This document shows, in pieces, positions 10,505 through 21,545 of a DNA stretch of 64,000 nucleotides. Within the stretch, counting starts at the first letter, position 1; every line of letters starts with the position of its first letter. This DNA comes from Mycoemilia scoparia. Taxonomy: Eukaryota; Kickxellomycota; Kickxellomycetes; Kickxellales; Kickxellaceae. Below the pieces are notes generated by a model. It had not been told where the DNA came from, ran no database searches, and saw only the letters and a program-made list of their open reading frames with translations. Where the stretch lies: assembly GCA_027575805.1 (NCBI GenBank), contig JANBPU010000035.1, positions 45,745 to 109,744 on the forward strand, written 5' to 3'. Made by a program: the position numbers and the translations under genes.

Positions 10505-11807
10505 TTAGATACTTGAGTTGGATGAGGCTTCAAGACCAGATTTGGTCATATTTTTTGTGGGCCAAAAATCGGCAGGCGAAGCAGAGGCCACGCCATAAGC
10601 AGCAGTCAAACTGTGCCGAGCAGATGTGGATATCGGGGTAGAGGAGCCGCTGCTGCCATTATTACCAACAAATTGCTCGAATGGAGGAGCCGATGGAGCT
10701 GTGGTTGTGGCTGTGGCTGTGGTAGCTGAGGATGCTGCCATTGGATCAAAGGGCGAGTATGCTGGTGGGTCAGTTTCAGGAACTGGGGGCAGATTTGAAA
10801 GATCTGATGCGGCAATTGCAGCAGCAGCACCAAACGAAATCTGGTTTAGAATAGGCGAGCGCGATGCATTGATAGAAGACTGCAAGCATGATTCCTCATC
10901 CTCCTCGTCTTCATCTTCGTCATCCTCTTTAGACCAAGTAGCAATGCCGAGAATGTCAGCAAGTCTTTTATCCTTATCTACTCTGACAGCATAACAAGAA
11001 TTGGCGACTATTCCACAGGCCCATTCAAATGTAGCTTCGCCGATAAGCAGGTACCGCTGGAATATTGTGATCTTGCTTCGTTTCTTGTTTTTTTGGGCCT
11101 TCCCCTTGTCCTTGGACTTACTTTTTGCGGGCTTTGCGAACCTGGGTAAGAAAGAAAGTAACAACAATAATAGCTGTAAATCGCACGATTGTTCAGAAAT
11201 GGCAGTGGAGAGGTCAGAGCGAGTTGGCTACGTGTACAACATACACATTCACAGGACCACGCCTGTATTTTTATATATGCAGCATCAGCAGGCACAAAAA
11301 CTACCCCGAAATATTCAGGAAAAAAGGAATACCTACGTCCACCCGGTGGCTCTTCTGATACCAGCCAAAACCGTCGTTATCAACAGCATGTTGAGTAGGC
11401 TAGCCATAATTATTTTGCGACATAGTTTGAGTATCTAGAATTGAATAAATTTACAATCGAATTTCAGAATGAATATTATATGCTAGTATATTGAGGTATT
11501 AGTAAAGTCTAAGCATACCTTCATTCGATAACGCAATATGAAAATTTCATCGAGTTGCTAGCAAAATATGTAAGACCTTAAGGTAAGTTTTTGGTATAGC
11601 TTTCTTTATATACTTTTGGCATAGATGGACATATCAATGAGATCTTTAGATACTCACAGACTGGGCACTACTACTGCCACTGCCAGCACTAGGAACACCG
11701 CCATGCCAAGAGCTCCATCGATCCCAGTAAGCCTCCATTGACGAGGTTCCATTTGGCATGCTGCCGCCTTTCAGGACAGGGTGGGCAGTGTCAGGAAAGT
11801 AGCGCAT
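10505..11807 (-). CDS. Hypothetical low-complexity protein with a PPAY motif
   Basis: Not recognised. Exon 1 (11807-11658, 50 codons, begins MRYFPDTAHPVLKGG) ends at a clear GTGAGT donor. The last exon runs from about 11135 to the stop at 10505. It encodes a Lys-rich stretch (KSKDKGKAQKNKKRSK), a possible folded segment (FQRYLLIGEATFEWACGIVA), an acidic run of about 15 D/E residues and a Ser/Ala/Pro/Thr-rich tail. A middle exon near 11403-11337 (frame TQHAVDNDGFGWYQKSHR) fits well, but its join to the last exon is not settled. The CCCAG acceptor at about 11135 gives the wrong phase, while a less typical AAAG acceptor 10 bases on keeps frame. The tail contains DPPAYSP, a PPxY motif that could bind WW domains such as those of Rsp5-type ubiquitin ligases. 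Confidence 0.55.
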
Positions 11808-12051
11808 CGTGATTTAAAGAAGCGAGACAAAAAGAGAGAATATGTTGAAAAGCGAACTGGAAGTGATGGTGGTCTATTTGTTCATCATGCTTGGTATAAG
11901 CTGTTATTGCCGCCTTTAAATAAGCCTTTGAAAGAGGTGCAGATATCAAAGCCCATCATAATCAGATTACTATTTTTGAGTGGATTGACTTTGACAATGT
12001 GAGGGCGTTAACAGCAGCATCTTTTCCGCATGAAAGTGGCAAGCTACACAC

Positions 12052-12205
12052 ACACCAGTTCAAAATTACTATAATGGCTTTGTTCTTGTGATTCTGAAGG
12101 TACACTGGATATGGCTAAGCTTTGAAGCATGCAGCTCGAAATAACAATGCAGCCAAGGGCTCTGCTTGCGGCAGAGGCAGCAGAAATAACAACAAAAGAT
12201 TATCA
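12052..12205 (+). repeat. D-family diverged repeat
   Basis: Aligns by eye with 18110-18265. Shared blocks are CTATAATG, TTGTGATTCTGAAGGTAC versus TTGTGGTTCTGCAGGTAC, AATGCAGCCAAGG versus AATGCAACCAAGG, and the end ATAACAACAAAAG. Diverged; the boundaries are approximate. Confidence 0.5.
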
Positions 12206-12446
12206 ATGCAAAATTGTATTGTCGCAGGGATGAAGTTGACGGCTTGTCCTTAGCCCAAACTATTCGGCTTCATATTTGATACAAAACCGCTCGTGACACT
12301 TCTTGTATCGAAAGGAATCGGCAGTTTAGGCAAAGATGAAAGCACAGGTAGCCTATGGAGTTTTCAAAAATGTTGTTTGCTTTTTAGCTTAATTATCTTC
12401 AGAATTATCGTATAGATCATTTATCGCGTATACTATGCTTTTAGCC

Positions 12447-12590
12447 CTTCAAAAATGTGCAGGATGGCTAATATGCAAGTTAAAACTGGTCTATTAGTAA
12501 AAATCAGCCCTTAAAAACAACGATCCAAATGAGTAGTGACCACCATTTGTTAGCAGGCGGCCACTCTTCAAGAAGAACTACCCGAATTTC
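12447..12590 (-). repeat. A2 element followed by an A1 remnant
   Basis: The A2 core (GGCTAATATGCAAGTTAAAA, CTGGTCTATTAGTAAAAATC) and A2 end (CCCTTAAAAACAACGATCC) are directly followed by AAATGAGTAGTGACCACC and TTAGCAGGCGGCCAC, the right half of an A1 element. The A2 therefore ends at the AAATG in the A1 centre. Confidence 0.65.
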
Positions 12591-12965
12591 GATAAAATCA
12601 ATGTGAAATCCAGTCGTGTGGGTATTGAAGGCATTGATCACTATGGCAAAAAACCCTGATAACCCAGTCAATAAGCAGAAAAATGCCTAGACTAGGGTTT
12701 TTATTGGCCAATTCGGATTTTTTGCCGTAGTGTCGAGTGTTTGTGTAGAAGCAATTAAAAATGCACCTGCCGAGTACTCGGAACAAAAAGGCATAGGAAT
12801 AGCAGCATTAGAAGACAATGCCTATTCGCATCGGCACCGACTCTAATGTTCTCAATAGGTTGCTTTGATTAGTAATTTTTGAAGCTGAAGCGAACTGAAG
12901 TTATGGGGTTGGCCGTCCCCACTGTCTTCTAATTAAAATGCAACTTGTTCTTGGAGATCACCTGA

Positions 12966-13070
12966 GCAAACATACCTGGCGAAATTTCAGTTGGAATCAA
13001 GTGTATGGTAAATAGAAACGAATCCCATCAGATTTTGGCCCAATCACAAGCCAATCTGTACTCAATTGGC
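12966..13070 (-). repeat. C-family interspersed repeat, reverse copy
   Basis: Reverse complement aligns with 10236-10345 over about 100 bases, including the end GAAATTTCGCCAG. It is followed at once by a diverged B repeat. Confidence 0.7.
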
Positions 13071-13240
13071 AAGTTCTCCATCAATAGGAACAAACTGGTA
13101 CCCTCATACATTCCTTGCAAGCTGACCCATAGCCATACATTTCAGCTGGAGCCTGACGGGATTATTGGCTATTATCTGGGGGTATTATTCTGGTACATAT
13201 TCAAAGGAGATTCTGCCAATTTCTGGAGGCTCACCATTTT
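13070..13240 (+). repeat. B-family repeat, diverged copy
   Basis: Shares AGGAACAAACTGGTACCCTC, ATACATTCCTTGCAAGCTGA and TTTCAGCTGGAGCCTGACGG with the better B copies at 28786 and 17692. The right end has decayed. Confidence 0.6.
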
Positions 13241-13756
13241 GCCTAAGTCCTTGTGAACTCTGACCATATATTCATGCTCTTAACTTGGCTACAAAAAGTG
13301 ATTGCTTTATTAAAATTTCCGTCCTACTTGAAACTGTCACAAACCAGGCGGGGAAGACATCTGATCCCCCACGATGTCTTTCAAAGTAACTGCTGACCGC
13401 CATCAGCATATGTCCGGCCTTTAAATGGCCCAGGCGATGGGCTTTGTTTCACCTCGGTTGACTAATAACAGCGGCAGTAGGTCTGACCCTAAGCTCCAAG
13501 CTGCAGGTAATAGGCTGCCAAGTGATCTGCTGTAAAGAGAAAGAACACTTGGTCACATAGCGGCTCCTCCTCATCTATGTATGCCATCTTCCATCTTCAG
13601 TTCTGTCTATCTTTTCCCATGAGTATTAAGATTATCTTGTTATAATTCCGTACTAGCGGTTAAGGGTTACTACAGCTACTACTCCTCCTCTCCGTCCAAA
13701 AGCAACACGCCCATATCCTTGTCTCTCTTATTCCCAACTTTCTTACTTTCTCTACT

Positions 13757-13798
13757 CGTCATCATCAACATCATCATCATCATTATTATTATTATTGG
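13757..13798. repeat. CAT/ATT triplet tract in the GPI-PLD upstream region
   Basis: TCATCATCAACATCATCATC followed by ATTATTATTATT, about 160 bases upstream of the GPI-PLD start, probably in its 5' UTR or promoter. Confidence 0.8.
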
Positions 13799-13956
13799 AG
13801 ATTTTTTGTAAAGGACCTTTCCAAATTTAAGGACCTCCGCACATTCACAAGTAATTCACAACCACGTATTCACTTCTCCCAGTGCTCTGGCCTAAAGCGT
13901 CTCACTGCCTTACAAACATAGTCAGACGGAGCTTTGGTCCAATCACAGCACCACCA

Positions 13957-16900
13957 ATGATTCCTACAGCTGCCATACTGGTAGCAGCCTTAATAGGCAT
14001 CATCTCTACAGCCACCGCTTGTGGGGTAGCAGTGCACAACGAGATTGTAGAGCGGGCGCGGTCTTTGTTTGGAAACAATGGCTACAGCAACAACGATGTT
14101 AACAATATGGCGAAAGACTCTGCTAGAAACTTTTATGGGAATATTCTCAATCGAAACTTGAAAGCGATGCAGGCTGGCTCAGTTTTTCCTGATTGGTAAG
14201 TACCCTATCGGTTATATGTCATTATTCTAAACAGGAAATGCTCTGGATACCACCACTAAGCATGAGATGGGCGTTTAGGGGATACGGTTGCTTTGGCAAA
14301 GACGATGAGGCAGAAGCAGGTAAAAGGCGCATTGTTAAAATAATTAGTCTAAACTCCCGCTACTCTTTCCAAATTTGCGGCTACTTTACCACTGCTAAAT
14401 GCAATTCTCTCTATTTTATGTTCTGAATTGTAGCGCACTGGACACCTTTCTTGGAGGCTGGTGTGAAACTGCTTCGCAAAAAGTACCAAAAGCCTTATAA
14501 TGAGCAAGCTGAGGTAAGCTTTCAGGATCCCCGTCACCTTTATCTATAATCACAAAGTCTAACCTATTGCTCTACTATTAATCCTGTCTTGCGTTGCATC
14601 CAGACTCTGGTGGCATTTCTCTTTGGGGTTGCATCCCACCAGGTCTCTGACGAGCTATGGCACAGCATCAACCTGCAGGAGGGCATAATGCGGGTCATGG
14701 CCAACTCAGGCTTTGATCACAAGTTTTCGAAGGCTCATGACCTGCTCGATGTGGGCGGTGACTTTGCCATTCGCCACATGGACAGCCTAAACTATTTGCA
14801 TGTAAGCTATACCAGTATAATACAAATCACATCATTGTTGCCGATGGAGACTAGCTCGCTCAGCTTCTATAATACAACATAATAATAATAATAATAATTT
14901 TTATTAGGGCTCATGGACTGTCCCCATTGCAGATGTGGTCGAGATATACAAAATGCTTGGACAGAGCCCCTCCCTAATAGCCATAGAACTATGCATGGCC
15001 AGGCAGTTTTATGCACTCGAGGCAGTAAAGCGATTTGGAAACGACCTTTTCCCCATGTATGCATCAAAGTCACCAATCCTAACCGAGGATCTTGAAGATT
15101 ATATTCTAGGCGGCATCACATCCATGACAACCCAGACCCACAGATGCTGGTCGTTCCTAGTCGACTGGCTTGACGATGGCGACTTTACCAAAAAGTGTCT
15201 CTTTGATGATTCCAAAGCAAAGCCCATGAATGCCACCAGAAGCAGTCTTCGTTCCGGGCGCCAGAATGTGGCTGATAAGATCATTGATGCCACCCAAGGA
15301 CTGGGCGAGATCTCCCTGCCAAAGACAGAATATGACGAAGATACTTGCCTGATGCACATCTCAATAAACGGCAAAGCCGAGTCTGAAATTGCACATGGCA
15401 AGTTCCAACACCAGAAACAAAAGTACTTCACGCCACAGAAAAACAACCAGCCAAAGACGAATAGGTACAATCCCCAGAATGATACCAGCGAGGCTTCAGG
15501 GTGCGAGACCATTGACAAGCAGTTTGCAACCATAAGGAATGTATACACAACACAGCCATATAGCGGGTTTGGCCACTCTATTGCCATGGGCGATTTTGAC
15601 GGCACTGGAAGCATTGATCTGGCCGTCAGCGCCCCGCTGTGGACTTCCTCTGACAATGGTCGCCATGGCGCTGTTTTTGTAATGAAAAGGGTGGACAACG
15701 TTTACATGATGTCCCAGCAGGATGTCCTTGATCTCGCAGACCTTGTAATAACTCCGCCAAGACTATCACTCACAAATAAAAATGAAAATAATAGCAGAGA
15801 TAATAACGAGTTCCCAGGATTCGGCTCGTCTTTGACAGTTGTTGATATCAATAAAGACGGAATCGATGACTTGGTCATTGGCTCCGATAGGGCCATGGAT
15901 CTAAGCGATGAAAGCAATGGAAAGGTGTACATACATTTGGGCAGGCGAGGGGTTGGGCTTTCATCAGCGCCAGATATCGTTATAGATTCGCTCTCGTTAA
16001 GTAGAAAGAACCACAACGGGTGGTCCAACATAGACAGAGTCAAAGTTGGCGGCCAGCTTTTCAGCGAGGACATCAACGGTGACGGTTATCCCGATCTTGT
16101 TATAGGCTCTCCACTGAACAGCAAGGACAGGAAGATCCAGGTAATTAGCACAACAGCATATGTGTCTGCCACGTTTCAATGACCTTTGTCAAACATTTAC
16201 AATATGCAGACTACATATCTTTACATTTACCTAATTATAATAGGTCGGCCACATGTTCGTCTATTTATCCAAGCCAGGCATTGGGAGCGAAGATTCCAAC
16301 TTAAGACCAGACATTGTCCTTCGCAGTCCCGATCCAACACCGTACGAATGGTTTGGCACCTCCATAAAGGCAATACCAATGCCTTCCAAACAGGAGCAGC
16401 TTGTTCTGGTCGGTGCTCCTGGGCGTGAAGGCAGTAAAAGTGATACATATACGCCTCTGTCTGGACAAATATATGCCTTCCGTGTGATAAATGACACCAA
16501 TGTAGTTCCAACATTTTCTTTGGAAGGCAGCGAGCCGTTACGACAACTAGGAAGGTATGCAAACCAGACTATTTATACCAAATCCTGCTGTTTTTGTGCT
16601 TATATGAACATCCCAAATTTGGCCAATGATTGATTGATTGATTGACTTATCTTACTCTCTCCCTCTCTATTACTAGCCTGATATACTCTTGGATAGACCC
16701 AGACACCTCGACCCCTTTGACCATATTTAGCTCGCCAACAATTGTAAGACTGCTTTGCTCAAATATGTTAAAATACACTGCTCAAGATGTTTGTTCTAAC
16801 ACTCAGTGTATAACACTACTTTAGGCTGATCCTGGGACCACTGCAAATGGACCAGCGATTCCAAAAGACCCGCCAATACCTGGGTGGCAGGCAGGAGATG

Positions 16901-17587
16901 TACGAATAATGGATCAATCCCGATGGCTCGAAGATATAAAGTCAAGAGTAGGCGGCAATGGTGCTGCTTTCACAAAGGGCATCGACGAATTCGAGGCATT
17001 GACTACCTGGCTTCATGGGAAGAAAAGCCCTGGTCATTTTGGACGAAGCCTTGCTGGAACACCAAATGGGCTGTGGATAGGTGAACCATTGAGCAATAAA
17101 GGTATAGTGTTGCTAACAAATATTCATTGTTGTTATTATTGCAGCAAACATTTTGACATATTCGCTTCGATGCTATAATAGAACAAGGGAGAGTGTATTA
17201 TTGGAATAGCTTGATTAATGAGCTTCAGTGCTTTGCCCCTCCAGAGGATGTGGTAAGTAGATTCGAGCATATTTCCATTTACACAAGATGCTGTAGGTAT
17301 TTGCTAGTTTGATAAATGTCTACATGGAGGGCTGACATGATGTTAATTGCAATAGGGCCAGGGCAGGTTCGGGAGAAATGTTTTGTATAGACAAAACAAA
17401 CACGATTTGTCAAAAACTGTTGTAATATCGACCCCTCACGACTCCAGGTTCTCCAGGTAATGGTTTTGACAACTCTGTTGTAAAAACAAGCTGACAATAC
17501 TAACAATATAATACAAAGGTCGATGACAAACATATATCTTGATAATAATGTAGACTATCAGGGTCGATTTACATTCTACAAACTTAG
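13957..17587 (+). CDS. GPI-specific phospholipase D with FG-GAP beta-propeller, 883 aa
   Basis: Secreted enzyme that cleaves the inositol-phosphate bond of GPI anchors. Exons: 13957-14195, 14279-14319, 14434-14513, 14604-14801, 14908-16140, 16244-16554, 16677-16743, 16825-17101, 17182-17252, 17356-17456, 17554-17587. All junctions are GT-AG and the total is exactly 884 codons. Start: the Met at 13957 gives a clean signal peptide (hydrophobic residues 5-21) followed by CGVAVHNEIVERA, equivalent to the mature N-terminus of animal GPI-PLD. The zinc-dependent phospholipase C-like catalytic domain follows, with HWTPFLEAG, VAFLFGVASHQVSDELWHS and GGDFAIRHM supplying metal-binding His/Asp residues. 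The C-terminal half carries integrin-type FG-GAP blades with calcium loops (GDFDGTGSIDLAVSAP, DINKDGIDDLVIGS, DINGDGYPDLVIGSP). Human GPLD1 is 840 aa. The final small exon is chosen because LSGSIYILQT matches the blade pattern; a longer alternative ends at 17637. Confidence 0.88.
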
Positions 17588-17625
17588 AGTCAGTCTTTAT
17601 CATCAGGCTGCAGCGACACAACTGG

Positions 17626-17890
17626 ACAATTATTTCTGAGGAGTGGGCAATTTGATAGTAAATGGCAGTGGTCGCTCATTTGGCAAGCTATTCACCAAAA
17701 GAGAACATACAGATATCCTACAAATCAGCGCATAGCCCATACATTCTAGCTGGAGTCTCTGTAATGATTGGCTGGTATCCAAGGGCATATCCTAGTGCCT
17801 TTTTAGAGAAGACTACTCTGTCATTTGGCTGTAGCTGCCCCTATAATCAATTGCTGGCCACCAAAAGGTGTCCTTAAAAATTATGATCCA
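17626..17890 (-). repeat. A1 element interrupted by a B element
   Basis: Read on the minus strand, the order is A1 left half (GGATCATAATTTTTAAGGAC, TTTTGGTGGCCAGC, CAGCCAAATG), then a B element, then AAATGAGCGACCACTGCC and the A1 right end. B occupies about 17692-17826 in plus coordinates and is flanked by AAATG on both sides, as expected for a 5-bp target duplication. It begins about 40 bases after the GPI-PLD stop, so the GPI-PLD transcript may end inside it. Confidence 0.75.
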
Positions 17891-18109
17891 GCTATTTTAT
17901 ATTATGTATTTATTTTTTATTTTTATAATTGGATTTACAATCACCAATATTTATATTTATTTATATATATAACCTCTTCAAAAAAATTGAACAAATTGGC
18001 ACCCGAGAAGCTCTCTGCAGAACCCACATATAGACCATGTGTTTTTTGGATGGTATTTCAGGGGTTATTCTGATTCCCTTTTATAGAAGACTCTCTCGGT
18101 TTGGTTCAA

Positions 18110-18265
18110 CATGCACAAAAATTGCTATAATGTTGCTGTGTTTGTGGTTCTGCAGGTACTAACTGTGGAGAATATGGGGCTCAAACTAATGCAACCAAGG
18201 ATCCTCCATGTTTATGCATCTGCTCTATTCGCAACACTAATAACAACAACAAAAGGTTTTTGATA
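18110..18265 (+). repeat. D-family diverged repeat
   Basis: Partner of 12052-12205, ending in AATAACAACAACAAAAGG. Only two copies were found in the window, so it could be a decayed older family. Confidence 0.5.
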
Positions 18266-18382
18266 CCAAACTGTCTGTCTGTCTCTAGAACGAAGTTAAT
18301 AACAGAGATGGTATAATTAGAACGAACTTTTGTATGTTAAGCAACCATATTTATCTGGTCAACTTTGTTTTTATCGGCTCAT

Positions 18383-18508
18383 ATATATGGGTCATAATTT
18401 TTGAAGGGTGAATTTTGGTGACCAAAGATTATAGGGACAGTCACAGCCAAATGAATGTCCAGTTTTACTAGTAAACTTTCACCCTTCAAAGATTATTACC
18501 CATATATA
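18383..18508 (+). repeat. A1 foldback miniature element
   Basis: Left end ATATGGGTCATAATTTTTGA and right end TCAAAGATTATTACCCATAT are inverted repeats of about 25 bp with few mismatches. The core reads TTTTGGTGACCAAAGATTAT and CACAGCCAAATG. One of the best-preserved copies. Confidence 0.82.
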
Positions 18509-18896
18509 TATTCATTTTAGAACAGAGGGAACACAACAGTAGAAGTAGTTAAAACTAGACTCAGAATATGGGCGATTTTTATTAGTATTATTTTCAACTC
18601 CGCCATAAGCTGTATTCCTATTTTTATGTTTTCACCATTTCATTTAGCTAACACAACTTGACCCATTTTTGCCACATTTACTGTTGCAGCTTTCCAAAGC
18701 AAGTCTCGCAGACTGTTGGGCACAACCTCTTTTGCTGCACTTATTGACTGAACACTACTGTGCTGCAGTGTATTTACGGCCTGGTTTGCCCTCTCTCCTT
18801 TTTGCTCTTATTTTTATTTTTATGTTTTGTTTCTTTTATTTTAACGACAGCCACTTTGAAATATCCTGTAGAATACCCTCTCCCTAACCTTATGAA

Positions 18897-19601
18897 ATGA
18901 ACAGCAATCACCACCACCACCAACAACAGCCTGACACATTGCCTTTAGCATTGGCAGCAAAGTATGTCCAGGACACCGAATCGTACAATGCAAGTGACTC
19001 CTCGGCCGGTGGTGCACATGGTGGCAATTACAGGCCAGGCTCATACCAAAACCAGGCAAACTACCTTAACTACGGGCCTGGAACTGGTGACAGCAAAGAA
19101 AGCTACGATAACAATGACTATGACATTAACGGCAGCAGACCACTAATTGACAACGATGAAGACCATAACCGTGGGATAACAGTGCCCAACAGCTACAACA
19201 ATAATAATGGTAGTAGTAATAATAATAATAATAGCGATGGTGGTGGCCGTATAGACTATTTGAACCAGAGCTTGCTGGATGAAAAGAGGAGGCCCAGTCC
19301 GACGGGCGCATCATATTCAGGCCACAATAACAACGGCAACAATAATGGAGCTGGATCTAACATTAGCAACAGTGGCCAGCAGAGTTATGAATTCGAAACC
19401 AAGATTCCAGTTGGAGCTGTTCTTTTTGTATTTGGATTCTTGTTTATGCCGCTGTGGTGGATTGGAACTGTATTTCCACGAAATTCTCGAAGAGACGTGG
19501 ATCTGGTTTGGCGCAAATACAATTCGCTTATGGCATTCGCATCGATTCTTTTACTGGGCTTGATAATTGCGCTGGCCGCATGGCATGCCGCCCACAACTA
19601 A
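18897..19601 (+). CDS. Asn/Ser/Gly-rich two-pass membrane protein, 234 aa
   Basis: Single exon. Residues 1-165 are low complexity (His, Gln, Asn, Gly, Ser, with a run of Asn near 101-112) and probably disordered and cytoplasmic. Two hydrophobic helices follow: about 171-193 (PVGAVLFVFGFLFMPLWWIG) and about 209-229 (SLMAFASILLLGLIIALAAW). They are joined by a short basic loop (TVFPRNSRRDVDLVWRKYN). The FMPLWWIG...FPR hairpin resembles C-terminal membrane segments of uncharacterised fungal proteins, but I cannot give it a name or function. Both termini would face the same side of the membrane. The coding nature of the tail is supported by the sharp change from repeat-rich to balanced composition, with no stop in between. 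Confidence 0.7.
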   Translation: MNSNHHHHQQQPDTLPLALAAKYVQDTESYNASDSSAGGAHGGNYRPGSYQNQANYLNYGPGTGDSKESYDNNDYDINGSRPLIDNDEDHNRGITVPNSYNNNNGSSNNNNNSDGGGRIDYLNQSLLDEKRRPSPTGASYSGHNNNGNNNGAGSNISNSGQQSYEFETKIPVGAVLFVFGFLFMPLWWIGTVFPRNSRRDVDLVWRKYNSLMAFASILLLGLIIALAAWHAAHN

Positions 19602-19899
19602 CGCGGACTGCTAAACCATGCTGGTTTCCCTCATCGCTACATTCCGTGATTCTTTTTTACAATGTCAATTCCTTTGCTTCACAGCCGCCACATCTTCTTT
19701 TCCTATTCAGATTCCTCTTTACTAAATAGCCGCCATAGTCACGACATCTCTCACTTCTCCATTATTTTATTTTATTATTAAATCATCTTCTCTTCTGTCC
19801 CTGATTCCGGCCTTGCTCTCCCCATCGCCATAGCAGTTTATTTAGAATTGAACTGTCATATAATAAACAATCACAAATTTTCTCTTCCAAAATGCAATG

Positions 19900-19936
<37 letters not shown>

Positions 19937-21545
19937 CAACAACAGATGCTATTAATGCCTGTAATTTCCATGTTTAGTAACACGATTGTTGATGCTTTTT
20001 CGTATCTGGGCATTTTGAAAGCAACAAAAGTCTAAATATTTGTGTTTTGGAATTTATACTTGGGGATTGAGATGTGTTCTCTCTGAGTTTTCAAAATACA
20101 CAAACAAAAAATCCTAGCAGTGATGATAGAATATCATTTTTGTTGTCACTTAGAAAGCGTTGTTGATCTGCCAAGATATTTGTTAATAAACATTTACAAG
20201 GCTTTTTAGAATTACTGCTGGACCGGAGTTTCTTTGGGTCCACCCATCCTTATTATCAAAGTAATAATATTTTGTATATGGTGGGCAATGTTATTCCATG
20301 CTGTTGTTGTTGTAATTAGCAGCGCAGTTCATGCTTTCTTTGCAATAAGGATCTTTGATTTGTCGCATAATGCCGGGCCAAGCATCTTTCTAAAGACTGC
20401 AACATCATCGTCGTGGTCTAGAAACAAAGATTTGCTGCCTCCAGCAACTATAATGCCTTTGAAAATGCGATGATTTTCACATACATTTAAAGAACGGGTG
20501 GCCCTCAAATTGTCGAGCAACTTTAAATCCTGAGCCCCTAACAAGCGGCGGCATAATGGTTGGAAAGCACAAAGATGGGCATTGATAATGAAAGCGTGGG
20601 CTTGGTTCTAACCCTAAAAGCCATGGCATGGCGCGCGCGATAAGTCAAAGAGGCAGGAGACAAACAGCCGGGTGCGAGAGGGAAGATAGAATAATAGCGT
20701 AGTGCCTCTTTTAGAATCTCCACCACATCACATGTACAAGCTGTGCTTTGCTATTGTTGCTGTTGGCAAATGTGCCCGCCACAGCCACCACCACTACCAA
20801 AGCCATTGGTCAAGACGTGGTGTGCTACATACCGCACAAAACCACCAGTACTGCCATTTTTATTTTGGAAGTTCTATTTTAGTTTTAGTGTGACCCAAGG
20901 CTGCACCACAGGCTTTATTATTAGCAGTTTGAACGCTTCACAATACTCTGTCACATTAAGAAAAAACAGATAAGTTCCCAACAACAACAACATTGGTATG
21001 CACAGCTGTTTTGGACATATTTCGGAAAGGCTGCACTGAAGCGCGCTACAACAGAGGAGGCCATAAGGAAAGTTTATTTTCACAATCAGGATTCAGTCCT
21101 GTGTGAAAGTGGAGAGGATGTGAACACAAGGCGCTGTCAGACCGCTTTATTAGGAATGTGTGGCGGATGCAGCTGCCTGTCTTTATTAAACCAAAACCAC
21201 GATCTACTCTCTTTCTCGCCCTCTTCTTTGGGTTTTGTTATTGCCTTGGCCCCATTTGGTAGACTCAAACTTTTCCTAAGCCTTGGAAATGTGTGGTGGC
21301 GGCCTCATCATCATCACCATCTCCTGGCCTGAAACTGATTTCCCCATGCAAACGTATTTATATTCTTTGTGGCATCCACACATCCTGGGACCATTTGAAT
21401 TTCTCTCACTCTCTCTGTTTCTATTCAATTATTCTTCTCCACCTCCACATCTCTCTTGCCCCACGGCTCTGCTAGTAATTATAGCTATTTTGCACACATA
21501 CATTTACCTAAGGAGATAGAGGAGGCCGTGTGTCATAGATATCAG
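19602..21545. other. Intergenic, no gene or repeat element recognised apart from a triplet tract
   Basis: Nearly 2 kb. The left part is AT-rich 3' flank with the ATA/ACA triplet tract at 19899-19942. The right part (21140-21540) is pyrimidine-rich (CTCTCACTCTCTCTG) and probably the promoter/5' UTR of the PH-domain gene. Short open frames on both strands show no family features. Confidence 0.5.
19899..19942. repeat. Triplet microsatellite (ATA)n(ACA)n
   Basis: Uninterrupted AAT-phase triplets followed by ACA triplets, 44 bases in the 3' flank of the membrane-protein gene. Confidence 0.9.

Larger units (their letters stand above)
11808..13956. other. Long intergenic region rich in diverged repeats
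   Basis: About 2.1 kb between two divergent genes. It holds a D-repeat copy (12052-12205), an A2 copy with an A1 remnant (12447-12590), a C copy (12966-13070) and a diverged B copy (about 13070-13240). The last about 250 bases are pyrimidine-rich (CTCTCC, CTTACTTTCTCTAC) and include a trinucleotide tract at 13757-13798, probably the promoter/5' UTR of the GPI-PLD gene. No protein gene is supported; open frames of 60-105 codons here match the repeats or are chance. Confidence 0.6.
17891..18896. other. Intergenic with D and A1 repeats
   Basis: About 1 kb between the GPI-PLD gene and the Asn-rich membrane protein gene. It is AT-rich (TTTATATTTATTTATATATA at about 17948), with a D copy at 18110-18265 and an A1 copy at 18383-18508. 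The 18640-18890 stretch is pyrimidine-rich and probably the promoter/5' UTR of the next gene. No gene seen. Confidence 0.55.
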
